A stretch of 64,000 nt of DNA. It comes from Catenulispora sp. MAP5-51. GTDB taxonomy: Bacteria > Actinomycetota > Actinomycetes > Streptomycetales > Catenulisporaceae. A model generated the notes under the pieces. The model was not told the origin of the DNA and did not search any database. It saw only the letters and a list, made by a program, of their open reading frames with translations. The stretch lies in NCBI RefSeq assembly GCF_041261205.1, contig NZ_JBGCCH010000002.1, positions 310,001 through 374,000 of the forward strand, written 5' to 3'. This document shows positions 54,126-63,286 of this stretch, in pieces. Position numbers and translations under genes: made by a program. The stretch's first letter is position 1, and each line of letters starts with the position of its first letter.

Positions 54126-54217
54126 GGGTCAAGGCTACTTGGCCGACTTCAAGGGGTCGCAACCGAATACCACGTGGCGGGCTGAATCGGGGCCGGCGCC
54201 GGGGGCGCGGGCCCGGC

Positions 54218-55258
54218 TCAGCCGCCGAACGCCGGATAGGCGGGCAGGTCCGCGGTGCTCCAGTGCGCGGTGTGGGCCAGCAGCGCCCGGAAGACGGCCG
54301 CCATCGCCGGCAGCTCCCCCGCACGCTCCAGGGCGGTGGCGGTGACCTCCCAGCGGTAGCGCAGCACCTGCCGCGCACTGGCGATCGGGTTGCGGCTCCG
54401 ATTCATGGGCCGGTCTTCCTCCAGGGCACCGGGCATCAGCCACTGCGTCATTCCGACCACATAGGCGACCGACGCCAGCCGCACCCCGGGCCGCCAGATC
54501 CGATCATCGGCCAATTCCGGATACACCTTCACCACCTCGCCCCGATAAGCCCGCTCCGCTTCCATCGAGAAGCTCTTGGGCAACCGGAACACGCACCAAC
54601 AGCTCCCGAACGGCATCCGGCTGTAGGACGCGTCCAGGAAGACGGAGTGGAACCCCGCGCTTTCGAAGTCGATGGGCCGCAGCCCTTCGCCGGTCAGCAG
54701 ATTGTTGTCGGGACAGATGTCGCCCGGGGAGAAGACCCGGAACCGGTCGTGGTCCAGGGCCGACACCGCTTCGAGATCGGCGTCCAGCCCCGGCGGTACC
54801 GCGATGTCCAGCGTGCCGAGAAGATCCGGCACCTTCGCCATGTCCTCGGTGACCCACAGGCCGGGCGCCTGCTCGAGCTCGCCCTCGCGGCCTACCGTCC
54901 GCACGGCGAGCCGCCCGTAGGTGACGGCCCACTCGATGAGCGCCTCGCGCGCCCGCTTCTCGTCGCCGCCGAGCAGCAGGTCGGCGAGGTTCGGGGCGTC
55001 CCCCAGATCCTCCATCGCGATCAGCCGGTGCTCCGGATCGGCCGCCAGCAGCCGCGGTCCCAGATCGGTGAGCCGGAGGCCATTGGACTCGGCCGCATAG
55101 CCGGCTTGCTCCTTGTGCGCTTTCAGGATCACCGTGCCGCCGCCGGCGATCCGGGCCCGCAGCACAGTGCTCCGGCCGCTCCCGCCGAGATCGACGGGAT
55201 CGGTCACCTCGGTGCCGAGCAGAGTCGAGGCCGTTTTGAGGATCTCCGCGTTCTCCAT
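54218..55258 (-). CDS. APH-like phosphotransferase, function unknown
   Basis: A kinase-fold protein of 346 aa (350 from the upstream ATG at 55270). The Lys of the N-lobe is in GGTVILKAHKEQAGY. The catalytic loop reads VFSPGDICPDNNLL, which has the Asp and Asn of the APH HGDxxxxN motif but Pro instead of His. The metal DFE motif is PIDFESAGF. This matches aminoglycoside/choline-kinase-like proteins, but nothing indicates antibiotic resistance. It is downstream of coaX, separated by a terminator. Confidence 0.75.
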   Translation of the reverse strand: MENAEILKTASTLLGTEVTDPVDLGGSGRSTVLRARIAGGGTVILKAHKEQAGYAAESNGLRLTDLGPRLLAADPEHRLIAMEDLGDAPNLADLLLGGDEKRAREALIEWAVTYGRLAVRTVGREGELEQAPGLWVTEDMAKVPDLLGTLDIAVPPGLDADLEAVSALDHDRFRVFSPGDICPDNNLLTGEGLRPIDFESAGFHSVFLDASYSRMPFGSCWCVFRLPKSFSMEAERAYRGEVVKVYPELADDRIWRPGVRLASVAYVVGMTQWLMPGALEEDRPMNRSRNPIASARQVLRYRWEVTATALERAGELPAMAAVFRALLAHTAHWSTADLPAYPAFGG

Positions 55259-55286
55259 CGGGTCATGCAACCACGCACACAGAACA

Positions 55287-55314
55287 GCGGCCGAGCGATT
55301 TTCCGCTCGGCCGC
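55287..55314. terminator. Terminator at the end of the coaX operon
   Basis: GCGGCCGAGCG and CGCTCGGCCGC form a perfect 11-bp stem with a 6-nt loop; outer GAACAG/CTGTTC bases could extend it. It ends the NAD/CoA operon. Confidence 0.88.
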
Positions 55315-55322
55315 CGTGGGCT

Positions 55323-55356
55323 GTTCCGCTATAGAGAGTGCTCCGCTATAGGGAAT
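55323..55356. repeat. 17-bp tandem repeat at the coaX stop
   Basis: Two 17-bp units (first GTTCCGCTATAGAGAGT) at 55323-55339 and 55340-55356 with four differences end at the coaX stop codon (55356-55358). Confidence 0.8.
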
Positions 55357-56144
55357 CAGCTCGCGCTGTTCCGTTCGTACACCAAGCGCAGCCCGACCAG
55401 CGTCAGCCACGGCTCGTGCACGTCCACCACCTCGGACTCGTCCAGCACCAGCGCCGCGAGCCCGCCGGTCGCGACCACGGTCACGTCGTCCGGGTCCTCG
55501 GCCATCTCCTCGGCCATGCGGTGGACCACTCCGTCGACCTGCCCCGCGAACCCATAGAGGATTCCCGACTGCATGCACTCGACGGTGTTCTTCCCGATGA
55601 TGCTCCGCGGCTTCGTCAGCTCGATCTTGCGCAGCTGCGCCCCGCGCATCCCGAGCGCCTCGACCGATATCTCGATCCCGGGGGCTATCGCGCCGCCGAG
55701 GAACTCGCCCTTGGCCGACACCGCGTCGAAGGATGTCGCCGTCCCGAAGTCGACCACGATCACCGGGCCGTCGTACAGGTAGTGCGCGGCGAGCGCGTTC
55801 ATGATCCGGTCCGCGCCGACCTCCTTGGGGTTGTCGACCAGGATCGGCACCCCGGTCTTCACCCCCGGCTCCACCAGGACCGTCGGCACGTCTCCGTAGT
55901 GCCGCCGGCTCATGTCCCGCATCTCGTGCAGCACTGAGGGCACCGTGGAACAGATCGACAGCCCCGACAGGCCGCCGGGCTTGCCGGCCGTCGAGTGCTG
56001 GTTCAGCAGGCCCTGCGTCATCACCGAGAGCTCGTCGGAGGTCCGGCGCGGGTCCGTGGCCACCCGCCAGTGGTCGACGATCTCCTCGCCCTCGAAGAGC
56101 CCGTAGACGGTCTGGGTGTTGCCGACGTCGATGGTCAGAAGCAC
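55356..56144 (-). CDS. coaX: Type III pantothenate kinase
   Basis: CoaX (262 aa) phosphorylates pantothenate, the first step of CoA synthesis. ASKHA motifs are MLLTIDVGNTQTVYGLFEG, GADRIMNALAAHYL, VIVVDFGTATSFDAVS, and EFLGGAIAPGIEIS. It starts at a GTG 4 nt after nadC, so it is the last gene of the NAD/CoA operon. Confidence 0.96.
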   Translation of the reverse strand: MLLTIDVGNTQTVYGLFEGEEIVDHWRVATDPRRTSDELSVMTQGLLNQHSTAGKPGGLSGLSICSTVPSVLHEMRDMSRRHYGDVPTVLVEPGVKTGVPILVDNPKEVGADRIMNALAAHYLYDGPVIVVDFGTATSFDAVSAKGEFLGGAIAPGIEISVEALGMRGAQLRKIELTKPRSIIGKNTVECMQSGILYGFAGQVDGVVHRMAEEMAEDPDDVTVVATGGLAALVLDESEVVDVHEPWLTLVGLRLVYERNSAS

Positions 56145-56148
56145 AGGG

Positions 56149-57057
56149 CTACTCCCCTTCTTCGCGGAAGTCCGAGCCGATGTCCAGGACCGGCGCCGAG
56201 TGCGTCAGCGCGCCCACCGAGAGGTAGTCCACCCCGGTCTCGGCGACGGCGCGGGCCAGGTCCAGCGTCAGCCCGCCGGAAGCCTCCAGCCGGGTGCGTC
56301 CGTACAGTTCGTTGCGTCCGGTCACCTGCACCGCCGCGCGCATGCGCTCCGGCGTGAAGTTGTCCAGCAGGATCAGCTCGGCGCCGGCCGCGAGCACGCC
56401 GGGCAGCTGCTCCAGCGAGTCGATCTCGACCTCGATCGGCAGCCCGGGGTGGGCCTTGCGCACCGCCTCGAACGCCTCGACGACGCCGCCCGCGGCGACC
56501 ACGTGGTTGTCCTTCACCAGACCGGCGTCGGACAGCGACATGCGGTGGTTCACGCCGCCGCCGCACCGCACCGCGTACTTCTCCAGCGAGCGCAGTCCGG
56601 GCGTGGTCTTGCGGGTGTCACGGATCTTCGCGCCGGTGCCCTCCACCGCGTCCACCCACAGGCGGGTCTGCGTAGCGATCCCCGACAGGTGGCACAGGAG
56701 GTTCAACGCTGTGCGTTCCCCGGTAAGGAGATCCCGCGTAGCGCCGGTGACGGTGAGCAGGACGGTGCCCGGCTCGACCCGCTCGCCGTCCTTCACCGCC
56801 TGCCGGATCTTCGCCGTGCCCTGCGATACCAGGTCGAAGACCGCGGCGGCGACCGGGACGCCGGCGGCGACGCCGTTCGCGCGCGCGGCGAAGTCCGCGG
56901 TGTCGGTGGCGTCCGCGGAGACCGTGGCCTCGGTGGTGACGTCCGGCCCGTCGGCCAGGTCCTCGTCCAGGGCCATCATGATCACCGACGTCACGTAATC
57001 CGGGTCCAGGCCGCCGTCGGTCAAAGCTTTGGCGATGTCCGGGGACAACGAGCTCAT
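56149..57057 (-). CDS. nadC: Nicotinate-nucleotide pyrophosphorylase (carboxylating)
   Basis: NadC (302 aa) makes nicotinate mononucleotide from quinolinate and PRPP. Motifs: LLCHLSGIATQTRLWVDAVE, RDTRKTTPGLRSLEKYAVRC (basic quinolinate-binding residues), GGGVNHRMSLSDAGLVKDNH, and ELILLDNFTPERMRAAV. The start overlaps the nadB stop (TGATG). Confidence 0.97.
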   Translation of the reverse strand: MSSLSPDIAKALTDGGLDPDYVTSVIMMALDEDLADGPDVTTEATVSADATDTADFAARANGVAAGVPVAAAVFDLVSQGTAKIRQAVKDGERVEPGTVLLTVTGATRDLLTGERTALNLLCHLSGIATQTRLWVDAVEGTGAKIRDTRKTTPGLRSLEKYAVRCGGGVNHRMSLSDAGLVKDNHVVAAGGVVEAFEAVRKAHPGLPIEVEIDSLEQLPGVLAAGAELILLDNFTPERMRAAVQVTGRNELYGRTRLEASGGLTLDLARAVAETGVDYLSVGALTHSAPVLDIGSDFREEGE

Positions 57058-58730
57058 CAGGGCTTCACTCCATCCATCTCAGCGCTGCGCAGCGGCTGCT
57101 TCTCGGTGATCAGGTTCCCGGTCGCGGGGTCCAGGCGGGTCGCCAGGCGCACCAGCCAGCGGTCCGCGCTCTCCGGGTAGTCCTCACGCCAGTGGGATCC
57201 GCGGGTCTCGGTCCGCAGCGCCGCGCCCTTCACCAGCGCGCTGGCGAGCAGGTGCAGGTTGGTCGCCTCCCACGCCTCCAGGTGCGGGGCCTCGGCGCCG
57301 CGCTCGGCGAGCCGCTCCAGCTCGTCGGCGGTGCGGTCCAGCAACTCCGCGGTGCGCAGCACGCCCGCGCCGGCGGTCATGGTGTGCTGCACCTCGGCCA
57401 TCACCGAGGGCTCCAACAGCACGTCCACCACGTCCTCCGGCGCCTCGACCGGGACCGGCGTCTCGGTCCACGGCAGCCGCTTGCCCAGGTCCGCCCCGAT
57501 GCGCTCGGCGAAGACCAGGCCCTCCAGCAAGGAGTTGGACGCCAGGCGGTTCGCTCCGTGCACTCCGGTACAGGCGACCTCTCCGCACGCGTACAGGCGC
57601 GGAATGGAAGTACGTCCCCAGATGTCGGTGCGGACTCCGCCGGACGCGAAGTGTTCCGCCGGAGCGACCGGGATCAGGTCCTTGGCCGGGTCGATCCCGT
57701 GCTGGAGGCAGGATTCGCGGATGGTGGGGAACCGGGTCCGCCAGTACTCGTCGGAGAACTCGCCCACGCCGGTCCGCGCGTCGAGCCACACGTGCGGCTC
57801 CCCGGTCTCGGCCATACGCCGCATGATGCCCTTGGCGACCACGTCGCGCGGCGCCAGTTCAGCCAGCGGATGCTGTCCGACCATGAAGCGGACGCCGCTG
57901 CCGTCCACCAGGTACGCGCCCTCGCCGCGGACCGCCTCGGAGATCAGCGGCTGCTGGCCGCGCGCCGCGCCGCCGAGCCACATCACCGTCGGGTGGAACT
58001 GCACGAACTCCAGGTCCGCGACCGCCGCACCGGCCCGCAGCGCCAGGGCGACGCCGTCCCCGGTGGCGACGGAGGGGTTCGTGGTGGCGTCGAAGACCTG
58101 CCCCATGCCGCCGGTGGCCAGCACCACGGCCTTGGCGTGGACCGCGCCGACGCCGTCGCGCGCGCCCTCGCCCATGACGTGCAGCGTGACGCCGGCGGCG
58201 CCGCCGTGTTCGTCCTTGAGCAGGTCCAGGACGAGCGCGTGGTCGATGACCTCGATCTCGCCGATGGTGTGCTCCAGCGCCGCGATCAGCGCGCGCGAGA
58301 CCTCCTTGCCGGTGGCGTCGCCGCCGGCGTGCGCGATGCGTCGGGCCAGATGCCCGCCCTCGCGGCCCAGCGCTATGTCGCCGTCCGCGTTCTTGTCGAA
58401 CTCCGCGCCCAGGGCGATCAGCCGGCGGACCGCCGCCGGGCCCTCGGTCACCAGGGCCCGCACCGCGTCCTCGTCGCAGACGCCCGCGCCGGCCACCAGC
58501 GTGTCCTGCAGGTGCGCCTCCGGAGTGTCCCCGACACCGAGCGCCGCGGCGATGCCGCCCTGCGCCCACCGCGTCGAGCCGTCCTGCAGGCGCGCCTTCG
58601 TCACCAGCAGCACGCTGCCGGCCTGCCGTGCGGCCAGCGCCGCCGTGATGCCGGCCACGCCGGATCCGACCACCACGGTGTCCGCGTATGCCCGCCACCC
58701 CGGATGGGGTGCCCTCAGCCGCTGGACCAT
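57057..58730 (-). CDS. nadB: L-aspartate oxidase
   Basis: NadB (557 aa) oxidises L-aspartate to iminoaspartate, the first step of NAD synthesis. The FAD-binding motif is VVVGSGVAGITAALAARQAG; DGSTRWAQGGIAAALGVGD, VQFHPTVMW, and RLYACGEVACTGVHGANRLA are the active-site segments. GAGGGG precedes the ATG. nadA does not follow; nadC is directly downstream, so quinolinate synthase is presumably encoded elsewhere. Confidence 0.96.
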   Translation of the reverse strand: MVQRLRAPHPGWRAYADTVVVGSGVAGITAALAARQAGSVLLVTKARLQDGSTRWAQGGIAAALGVGDTPEAHLQDTLVAGAGVCDEDAVRALVTEGPAAVRRLIALGAEFDKNADGDIALGREGGHLARRIAHAGGDATGKEVSRALIAALEHTIGEIEVIDHALVLDLLKDEHGGAAGVTLHVMGEGARDGVGAVHAKAVVLATGGMGQVFDATTNPSVATGDGVALALRAGAAVADLEFVQFHPTVMWLGGAARGQQPLISEAVRGEGAYLVDGSGVRFMVGQHPLAELAPRDVVAKGIMRRMAETGEPHVWLDARTGVGEFSDEYWRTRFPTIRESCLQHGIDPAKDLIPVAPAEHFASGGVRTDIWGRTSIPRLYACGEVACTGVHGANRLASNSLLEGLVFAERIGADLGKRLPWTETPVPVEAPEDVVDVLLEPSVMAEVQHTMTAGAGVLRTAELLDRTADELERLAERGAEAPHLEAWEATNLHLLASALVKGAALRTETRGSHWREDYPESADRWLVRLATRLDPATGNLITEKQPLRSAEMDGVKP

Positions 58731-58768
58731 GTCATCTGCCCCTCACGTACCGCCAGTTCCGGTACCCC

Positions 58769-59188
58769 TTAGTTCGCGGTGACGTCGCCCCGGCTCAGTA
58801 CCTGTGAGCCCGGCACCGGCTCCGCCGGATCGGCCCCGAGGGCCACGATCCGGTTCTCGGTGTCGACGTGCACCACCTTCGGCTGAAGACTACGCGCCTC
58901 CACGTCGTCCACCTGCATGTAGGAGATCAGGATGACCAGGTCCCCGGGGTGCACCAGACGCGCGGCGGCACCGTTGATGCCGATCACGCCGGTGCCCCGC
59001 TGCCCGGGTATGACGTAGGTCTCAAGGCGGGCGCCGTTGTCGATGTCGACGATCGCGACCTGCTCGCCGGACAGCAGGTCGGCGGCGTCCATCAGGTCCT
59101 CGTCGATCGTCACGGAGCCCACGTAGTGCAGGTCGGCCTGGGTGACCGTGGCCCGATGGATCTTGGACTTGAGCATCGTGCGGTACAT
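58769..59188 (-). CDS. panD: Aspartate 1-decarboxylase
   Basis: PanD (139 aa) decarboxylates aspartate to beta-alanine for pantothenate. The self-cleavage site that makes the pyruvoyl group is Gly-Ser in [40 protein letters not shown] is the conserved C-terminal part. Its ATG overlaps the panC stop (TGATG). Confidence 0.97.
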   Translation of the reverse strand: MYRTMLKSKIHRATVTQADLHYVGSVTIDEDLMDAADLLSGEQVAIVDIDNGARLETYVIPGQRGTGVIGINGAAARLVHPGDLVILISYMQVDDVEARSLQPKVVHVDTENRIVALGADPAEPVPGSQVLSRGDVTAN

Positions 59189-60054
59189 CAGCGGGCTCCG
59201 TGGGTGGTGAGGGTGAGGGGGAGGTTGTCGATGAGGCGGGTGGTGCCTACGTGCGCCGCCACCGCGAGCACGGCCTGTCCGGTGAACGCCGGCGGGGCCT
59301 CCGAGAAGTCCCGCTGGTCGACGAGTGCGAGGTAGTCCACAGCCAGGCCGCCGGCGGCGCCGAACTGCTCCAGGACCGCGTTGGCGGCGTCGCGGACTGC
59401 GTCGGCGCCCTCTGCGGCCTTCTCCTGTCCGGCGAACAGTGCGCGCGACAGGGTGAGCGCAGTAGAGCGCTCCTCAGGGCTGAGGTAGCGGTTGCGGCTG
59501 GACTTGGCCAGGCCGTCCTCGTCCCGGACCGTGGGGACGCCGACGATCTCGACCGGCATGTTCAGGTCCAGCACCATGCGCCGCACAAGAGCGAGCTGCT
59601 GCGCGTCCTTCTGCCCGAAGAACGCCATGTCCGGACCGGTCAGGTTGAGCAGCTTGTTCACGACGGTCAGGACGCCGGTGAAGAAGCCGGGGCGGAACGC
59701 GCCCTCCAGGACCTCCCCCATCAGGCCCGGGGTGACCTTCACGATCGGCTGCCCGCCGGGGTAGACCTCCTCCACGGCCGGCGCGTAGACGACGTCCACT
59801 CCGGCTTCCGCGCAGAGCTTCAGGTCGTCGTCGATCGTCCGCGGGTAGCGGTCGAAGTCCTCGTTCGGGCCGAACTGCAGCGGGTTCACGAAGATGGTGG
59901 CCACGACCAGGTCGCAGTCGTGGCGGGCCTGCTTCAGCAGCGCCAGGTGCCCCTCGTGGAGCGCCCCCATGGTCATGACCACGCCGCGCTTGCCGTTGGC
60001 GAAGCCGTCCAGGAAGGGCTGCAGGTCGGCGCGGGTGTGGACGAGCGCTGTCAT
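59188..60054 (-). CDS. panC: Pantothenate synthetase
   Basis: PanC (288 aa) joins pantoate and beta-alanine with ATP. The HIGH-like motif is [40 protein letters not shown] and [20 protein letters not shown] (KMSKS region) follow. It starts within the last codons of the DUF2520 gene (ATGA) and overlaps panD. Confidence 0.97.
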   Translation of the reverse strand: MTALVHTRADLQPFLDGFANGKRGVVMTMGALHEGHLALLKQARHDCDLVVATIFVNPLQFGPNEDFDRYPRTIDDDLKLCAEAGVDVVYAPAVEEVYPGGQPIVKVTPGLMGEVLEGAFRPGFFTGVLTVVNKLLNLTGPDMAFFGQKDAQQLALVRRMVLDLNMPVEIVGVPTVRDEDGLAKSSRNRYLSPEERSTALTLSRALFAGQEKAAEGADAVRDAANAVLEQFGAAGGLAVDYLALVDQRDFSEAPPAFTGQAVLAVAAHVGTTRLIDNLPLTLTTHGAR

Positions 60055-60938
60055 GCTTCAGGCTCCTTGTTCAGAACTCCGAGCAGGGGTTCGGCTTTCT
60101 CGGCGGAGAGCAGTCCGGAGGCCAGGGCGCGGTCCGCGGTGAGGCGGCCCAGGGCGCGGTAGCCGCGGGCGGCCTGCGGGTCGCGGTCGGCCAGCACCTC
60201 CAGGTGCGCGGCCACCGTCCCGGCGTCGCCGCGCGCCACGGGCCCGGTGAGCGCCAGGTCGCCGGAGCGCAGGGCGTTGTCCAGCGCGGCGCCCAGCAGC
60301 GGGCCGAGCATGCGGCCCGGTTCCCGGACGCCGGCCGCCGCGAGCAGGTCCTGGGCCTGCGCGACCAGGGTGACCAGGTAGTTCGAGCCGTACGCGAGGG
60401 CCGCGTGGTACAGCGGCCGCGCCGACTCCTCGATCCACTCCGGCTCTCCGCCCATCTCCACCACCAGGGCCTCGGCGATGGGGCGGAGCGGGTCCGGCGC
60501 GGTCACCCCGAAGGAGCACCCGGCCAGCCGCGCCACGTCCACCTCGGTGCCGGTGAAGGTCATGGCCGGATGCAGCGCCAGCGGCAGGGCCCCGGCGCGG
60601 GTGGCGGCGTCCAGGACGGTGTAGCCGAAGCGGCCCGAGGTGTGGGCCAGTATCGTGCCCGGCTTGATCGACCCGGTCGCCACCAGGCCCTCGACCAGGC
60701 CCGGCAGGGCGTCGTCGGGGACGGTGAGCAACGCCAGGTCGGCGACGGCCAGCACCTCCTGCGGGGGCAGGAGGGGGACGCCGGGAAGAAGTTTGTCGGC
60801 TCGGCGGACCGACTGCTCGGAGACGCCGGAGGCGGCGACCACGTGATGGCCGACGCGCTGCAACGCTGCGCCGAGGGCCGAGCCGACGCGGCCGGTGCCG
60901 ACGACCCCGACCGCCAGGCGGGACTCTGCGGAATCCAT
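60051..60938 (-). CDS. DUF2520 / Rossmann-like protein
   Basis: A 295-aa protein with an N-terminal NAD(P) motif [20 protein letters not shown] and the DUF2520 segment [19 protein letters not shown]. The [20 protein letters not shown] helix is like the C-terminal domain of ketopantoate reductases. It regularly precedes panC in actinobacteria, so a pantoate-related reductase role is plausible but unproven. It is the first gene of the NAD/CoA operon. Confidence 0.82.
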   Translation of the reverse strand: MDSAESRLAVGVVGTGRVGSALGAALQRVGHHVVAASGVSEQSVRRADKLLPGVPLLPPQEVLAVADLALLTVPDDALPGLVEGLVATGSIKPGTILAHTSGRFGYTVLDAATRAGALPLALHPAMTFTGTEVDVARLAGCSFGVTAPDPLRPIAEALVVEMGGEPEWIEESARPLYHAALAYGSNYLVTLVAQAQDLLAAAGVREPGRMLGPLLGAALDNALRSGDLALTGPVARGDAGTVAAHLEVLADRDPQAARGYRALGRLTADRALASGLLSAEKAEPLLGVLNKEPEA

Positions 60939-61038
60939 GGGCTCCCGTTATCTTTCTACGATCCAGTCCTCTGCGGGTACCAGTCGTATCAAAATGATGG
61001 CGCGATCAGGGTATCCCGTCACCCGTGTCGCGGTCACC

Positions 61039-61054
61039 ATGTGCGATCTCACAT
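61039..61054. promoter_or_regulatory. Palindrome in the pan/FUSC divergent region
   Basis: ATGTG-CGATCT-CACAT is a 16-bp dyad 50-65 bp upstream of the FUSC start. Its arms resemble a Crp/Rex half-site pair, but the spacing is 2 bp too short for either. It is listed only as a candidate operator. Confidence 0.35.
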
Positions 61055-61102
61055 ACGCGCCGCCTAGCGCTCCCACCAGTGCGGGTCTGCCATGATTCCC
61101 CC

Positions 61103-62350
61103 ATGCCACGCTCCACGGACTCGGTCGCCGAGTTCACCAGGGAGATGCTCGACCGTGGCCACACCACCCTGCGCTCCGGGATCGAGCACTCGGTGCGCGT
61201 CCTTCAGCTGCACGGCGTACGCCACTGGTACCGCCGCGAACGTGAAGCGTTCATACAGACACTCAAGACCGCCCTGGCTTGTGCGGTCGCCTGGGAGATC
61301 GCCAAGCGGGTGATCTACCACGGCCACCCGCAGTTCCATGCCGTCCTGGCGCCGGTGGCCGTCCTGATCACCATGCAGGTCACCATCTATCAGACCTTCC
61401 GGCGCGGCCTGCAACAGGTCGCGGCGGTCCTTCTGGGGGTCATCGCCGCCCTGATCATCGGCCGGTTCGTGGAGCTGACCTGGTTCACGCTCTCGCTCCT
61501 GGTGATCGTCGCGCTGATGATCGGCCGGACCCTGCGGCTGGGGACCCAGGTCAACCAGGTCGCGACCACCTCGCTGCTGGTCTACAGCCTGGGCCGGGGC
61601 TACGGCATGGAGCGCATCTACGACACCCTCGTCGGCGCCGCGGTCGGCGTCGTCGCCAACGCGCTGATCGCCCCGCCGACCTACAGCGACACCGCCGCCA
61701 AGGACCTGGCGGACCTGGCCGACGACCTGGCGCAGCTGTGCCGGGACGTCTCGAAGGCGCTGAGCACCAAGTGGTCCGCGGCCGACGCCAAGAAGTGGCT
61801 CGAACGCTCCCGCGCGCTGAAGGGCGACAGCGCCGACGCCGAGGACATCGCGGACCAGGCCGAGGAGGCCGTCCGCTACCACCCCCGGCGCTCGTCCCTG
61901 GAGCAGGAGGTCAACCGCGTCGACCAGGCGGCGATCTGCCTGAGCCACGTCTCCTCGCAGCTGAACAGCATGCTCCGGGGCCTGTCCGACCTCGCCAACG
62001 GCGCCCGCGGCCTGCCGGCCACCACCGAGGTCCCCGGGGCCCTGGCGATACTGCTGCTGGACGTCGGCCGCGCCCTGAACCGGTTCGGCCGCCTGCAGAT
62101 CCCGGACCGGGACAGCCGCCAGGTCCTGGAGGAGCTGAAGGTCATCATCACCGCCGCCGCGGACCATCAGCTCTCGGCGATAGAGGACATGCTCCCCATA
62201 GGGGCGTACGCGGTGGAGAAGTGGTCGGTGCACGGCTCGCTCCTGGACGAGGGGCGGCGGATGCTCTACGAACTCGACCCGGTGGAGGGCCCGCACGTCC
62301 TGGCCATCCCCGAGATCCTCCCCGCACCGGTGCCCAGCGCGTCTACCTGA
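61103..62350 (+). CDS. FUSC-family (aromatic acid exporter-like) membrane protein
   Basis: A 415-aa protein with five or six membrane helices between about 45 and 200 (FHAVLAPVAVLITMQVTIYQ, AAVLLGVIAALIIGRFVELT, DTLVGAAVGVVANALIAPPT) followed by a long cytoplasmic helical region. It fits the FUSC/ArAE group (DUF939), which is thought to export aromatic or organic acids. ATG at 61103 was chosen over the upstream ATG at 61025, which adds no similar sequence. It diverges from the NAD/CoA operon. Confidence 0.83.
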   Translation: MPRSTDSVAEFTREMLDRGHTTLRSGIEHSVRVLQLHGVRHWYRREREAFIQTLKTALACAVAWEIAKRVIYHGHPQFHAVLAPVAVLITMQVTIYQTFRRGLQQVAAVLLGVIAALIIGRFVELTWFTLSLLVIVALMIGRTLRLGTQVNQVATTSLLVYSLGRGYGMERIYDTLVGAAVGVVANALIAPPTYSDTAAKDLADLADDLAQLCRDVSKALSTKWSAADAKKWLERSRALKGDSADAEDIADQAEEAVRYHPRRSSLEQEVNRVDQAAICLSHVSSQLNSMLRGLSDLANGARGLPATTEVPGALAILLLDVGRALNRFGRLQIPDRDSRQVLEELKVIITAAADHQLSAIEDMLPIGAYAVEKWSVHGSLLDEGRRMLYELDPVEGPHVLAIPEILPAPVPSAST

Positions 62351-62417
62351 GTAGCCGACTATAAGCGGGTTGTTTTCACCACGCACAGTCCCACGGAACT
62401 GAAGGATGATGCGCGGT

Positions 62418-63191
62418 ATGACTTTCCTGGACCAGAGCGACCGGACCACACTGGCCGCCGCGCGCCTGTTCGCGGAGCGCGAGGACGGCGCCGTCGTCGG
62501 CGAGGACGCGGGGATGCTGATGGTGGCGTCGGCACGCCCCTTCCTCCGATCGCTGTTCTACAGCTCCGCGCGGCGGTTCGACCGCGGGGTCCCGGCGGAG
62601 AAGTCGGTCGAGGCGGTCCGGTCCTTCGGCGAGGAGCACGGTCAGCGGCTGAACCTCTGGGCCTCGGTCGACGGGGACGCGGATCTCATAGCCGCGGCCG
62701 AAGCGGCGGGGATGACCCGCGGCATTGAGCTGGAGGACATGGGGATCGCGTCGGCGCCGGCCGTCCCGACGCCGGGGTTCGACGTCGAACTCGCCGAGGT
62801 CCGCGACGCCGAGGAGGCCGACTCGTTCGCGGACGTGCACCGCGCTCTGCGGATCGAGGCGGAGCAGGACCCGGAGACGGTGTCGCACTTCGCCTCGCAC
62901 GCGGTACTGCTGGACCCGCGGGTCCACGCGTTCGTCGCCTATGCGGAGCGTAAGCCGGCTGCGGCCGCTTTGGCATTCCGGCACGAGGACTCCGCCGGGC
63001 TGTTCTGGGTCGCCACCAAGACCTCCGCGCGCAATCGCGGGCTCGGCGCGCTGGTGTCCGCCGCCGCCATCGACGGCGCGTTCCGGGCCGGGGCCAAGAG
63101 CGCGACGCTGACCGCTACAGCGCTGGGTGCGCCGGTGTACCGGCGGTTGGGGTTCGAGCGCTTCTCGGGGCGGGCGCGCTATACGTTCTGA
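62418..63191 (+). CDS. GNAT-family N-acetyltransferase
   Basis: About 257 aa (start may also be 62406 or 62409; GAAGGA precedes 62406 closely and 62418 at a longer gap). The C-terminal half is a GNAT fold: GLFWVATKTSARNRGLGALV is the acetyl-CoA loop, and ALGAPVYRRLGFERFSG is the terminal strand-helix. The N-terminal half is a second, degenerate GNAT-like half. The substrate is unknown. Confidence 0.8.
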   Translation: MTFLDQSDRTTLAAARLFAEREDGAVVGEDAGMLMVASARPFLRSLFYSSARRFDRGVPAEKSVEAVRSFGEEHGQRLNLWASVDGDADLIAAAEAAGMTRGIELEDMGIASAPAVPTPGFDVELAEVRDAEEADSFADVHRALRIEAEQDPETVSHFASHAVLLDPRVHAFVAYAERKPAAAALAFRHEDSAGLFWVATKTSARNRGLGALVSAAAIDGAFRAGAKSATLTATALGAPVYRRLGFERFSGRARYTF

Positions 63192-63223
63192 GCGCTATAC
63201 GTTCCGAGCGCTATACGTTCCGA
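63176..63223. repeat. 16-bp tandem repeat over the GNAT stop
   Basis: Three units (63176-63191, 63192-63207, 63208-63223; second and third identical, GCGCTATACGTTCCGA). The first ends with the gene's TGA; the others have CGA instead, so they look like copies of the gene's end that lost the stop. Confidence 0.93.
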
Positions 63224-63232
63224 GAACAGACA

Positions 63233-63270
63233 AGTGGGGCGCACTCCCTATATAAGGAGTGCGCCCCACT
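63233..63270. terminator. Terminator between the convergent GNAT and fba genes
   Basis: AGTGGGGCGCACTCC and GGAGTGCGCCCCACT form a perfect 15-bp stem with an 8-nt AT-rich loop, 16 bp from the fba stop. Confidence 0.93.
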
Positions 63271-63286
63271 ATGCGCTGTCAGCGGA

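Noticed and set aside
54218-55258. Aminoglycoside-resistance gene
   Set aside because: The kinase fold is shared by many housekeeping enzymes, the catalytic loop is atypical and the context is housekeeping.
61039-61054. A Crp or Rex site upstream of the FUSC gene
   Set aside because: The arms resemble either, but the spacing is 2 bp short for both, so it is kept only as an unnamed palindrome.
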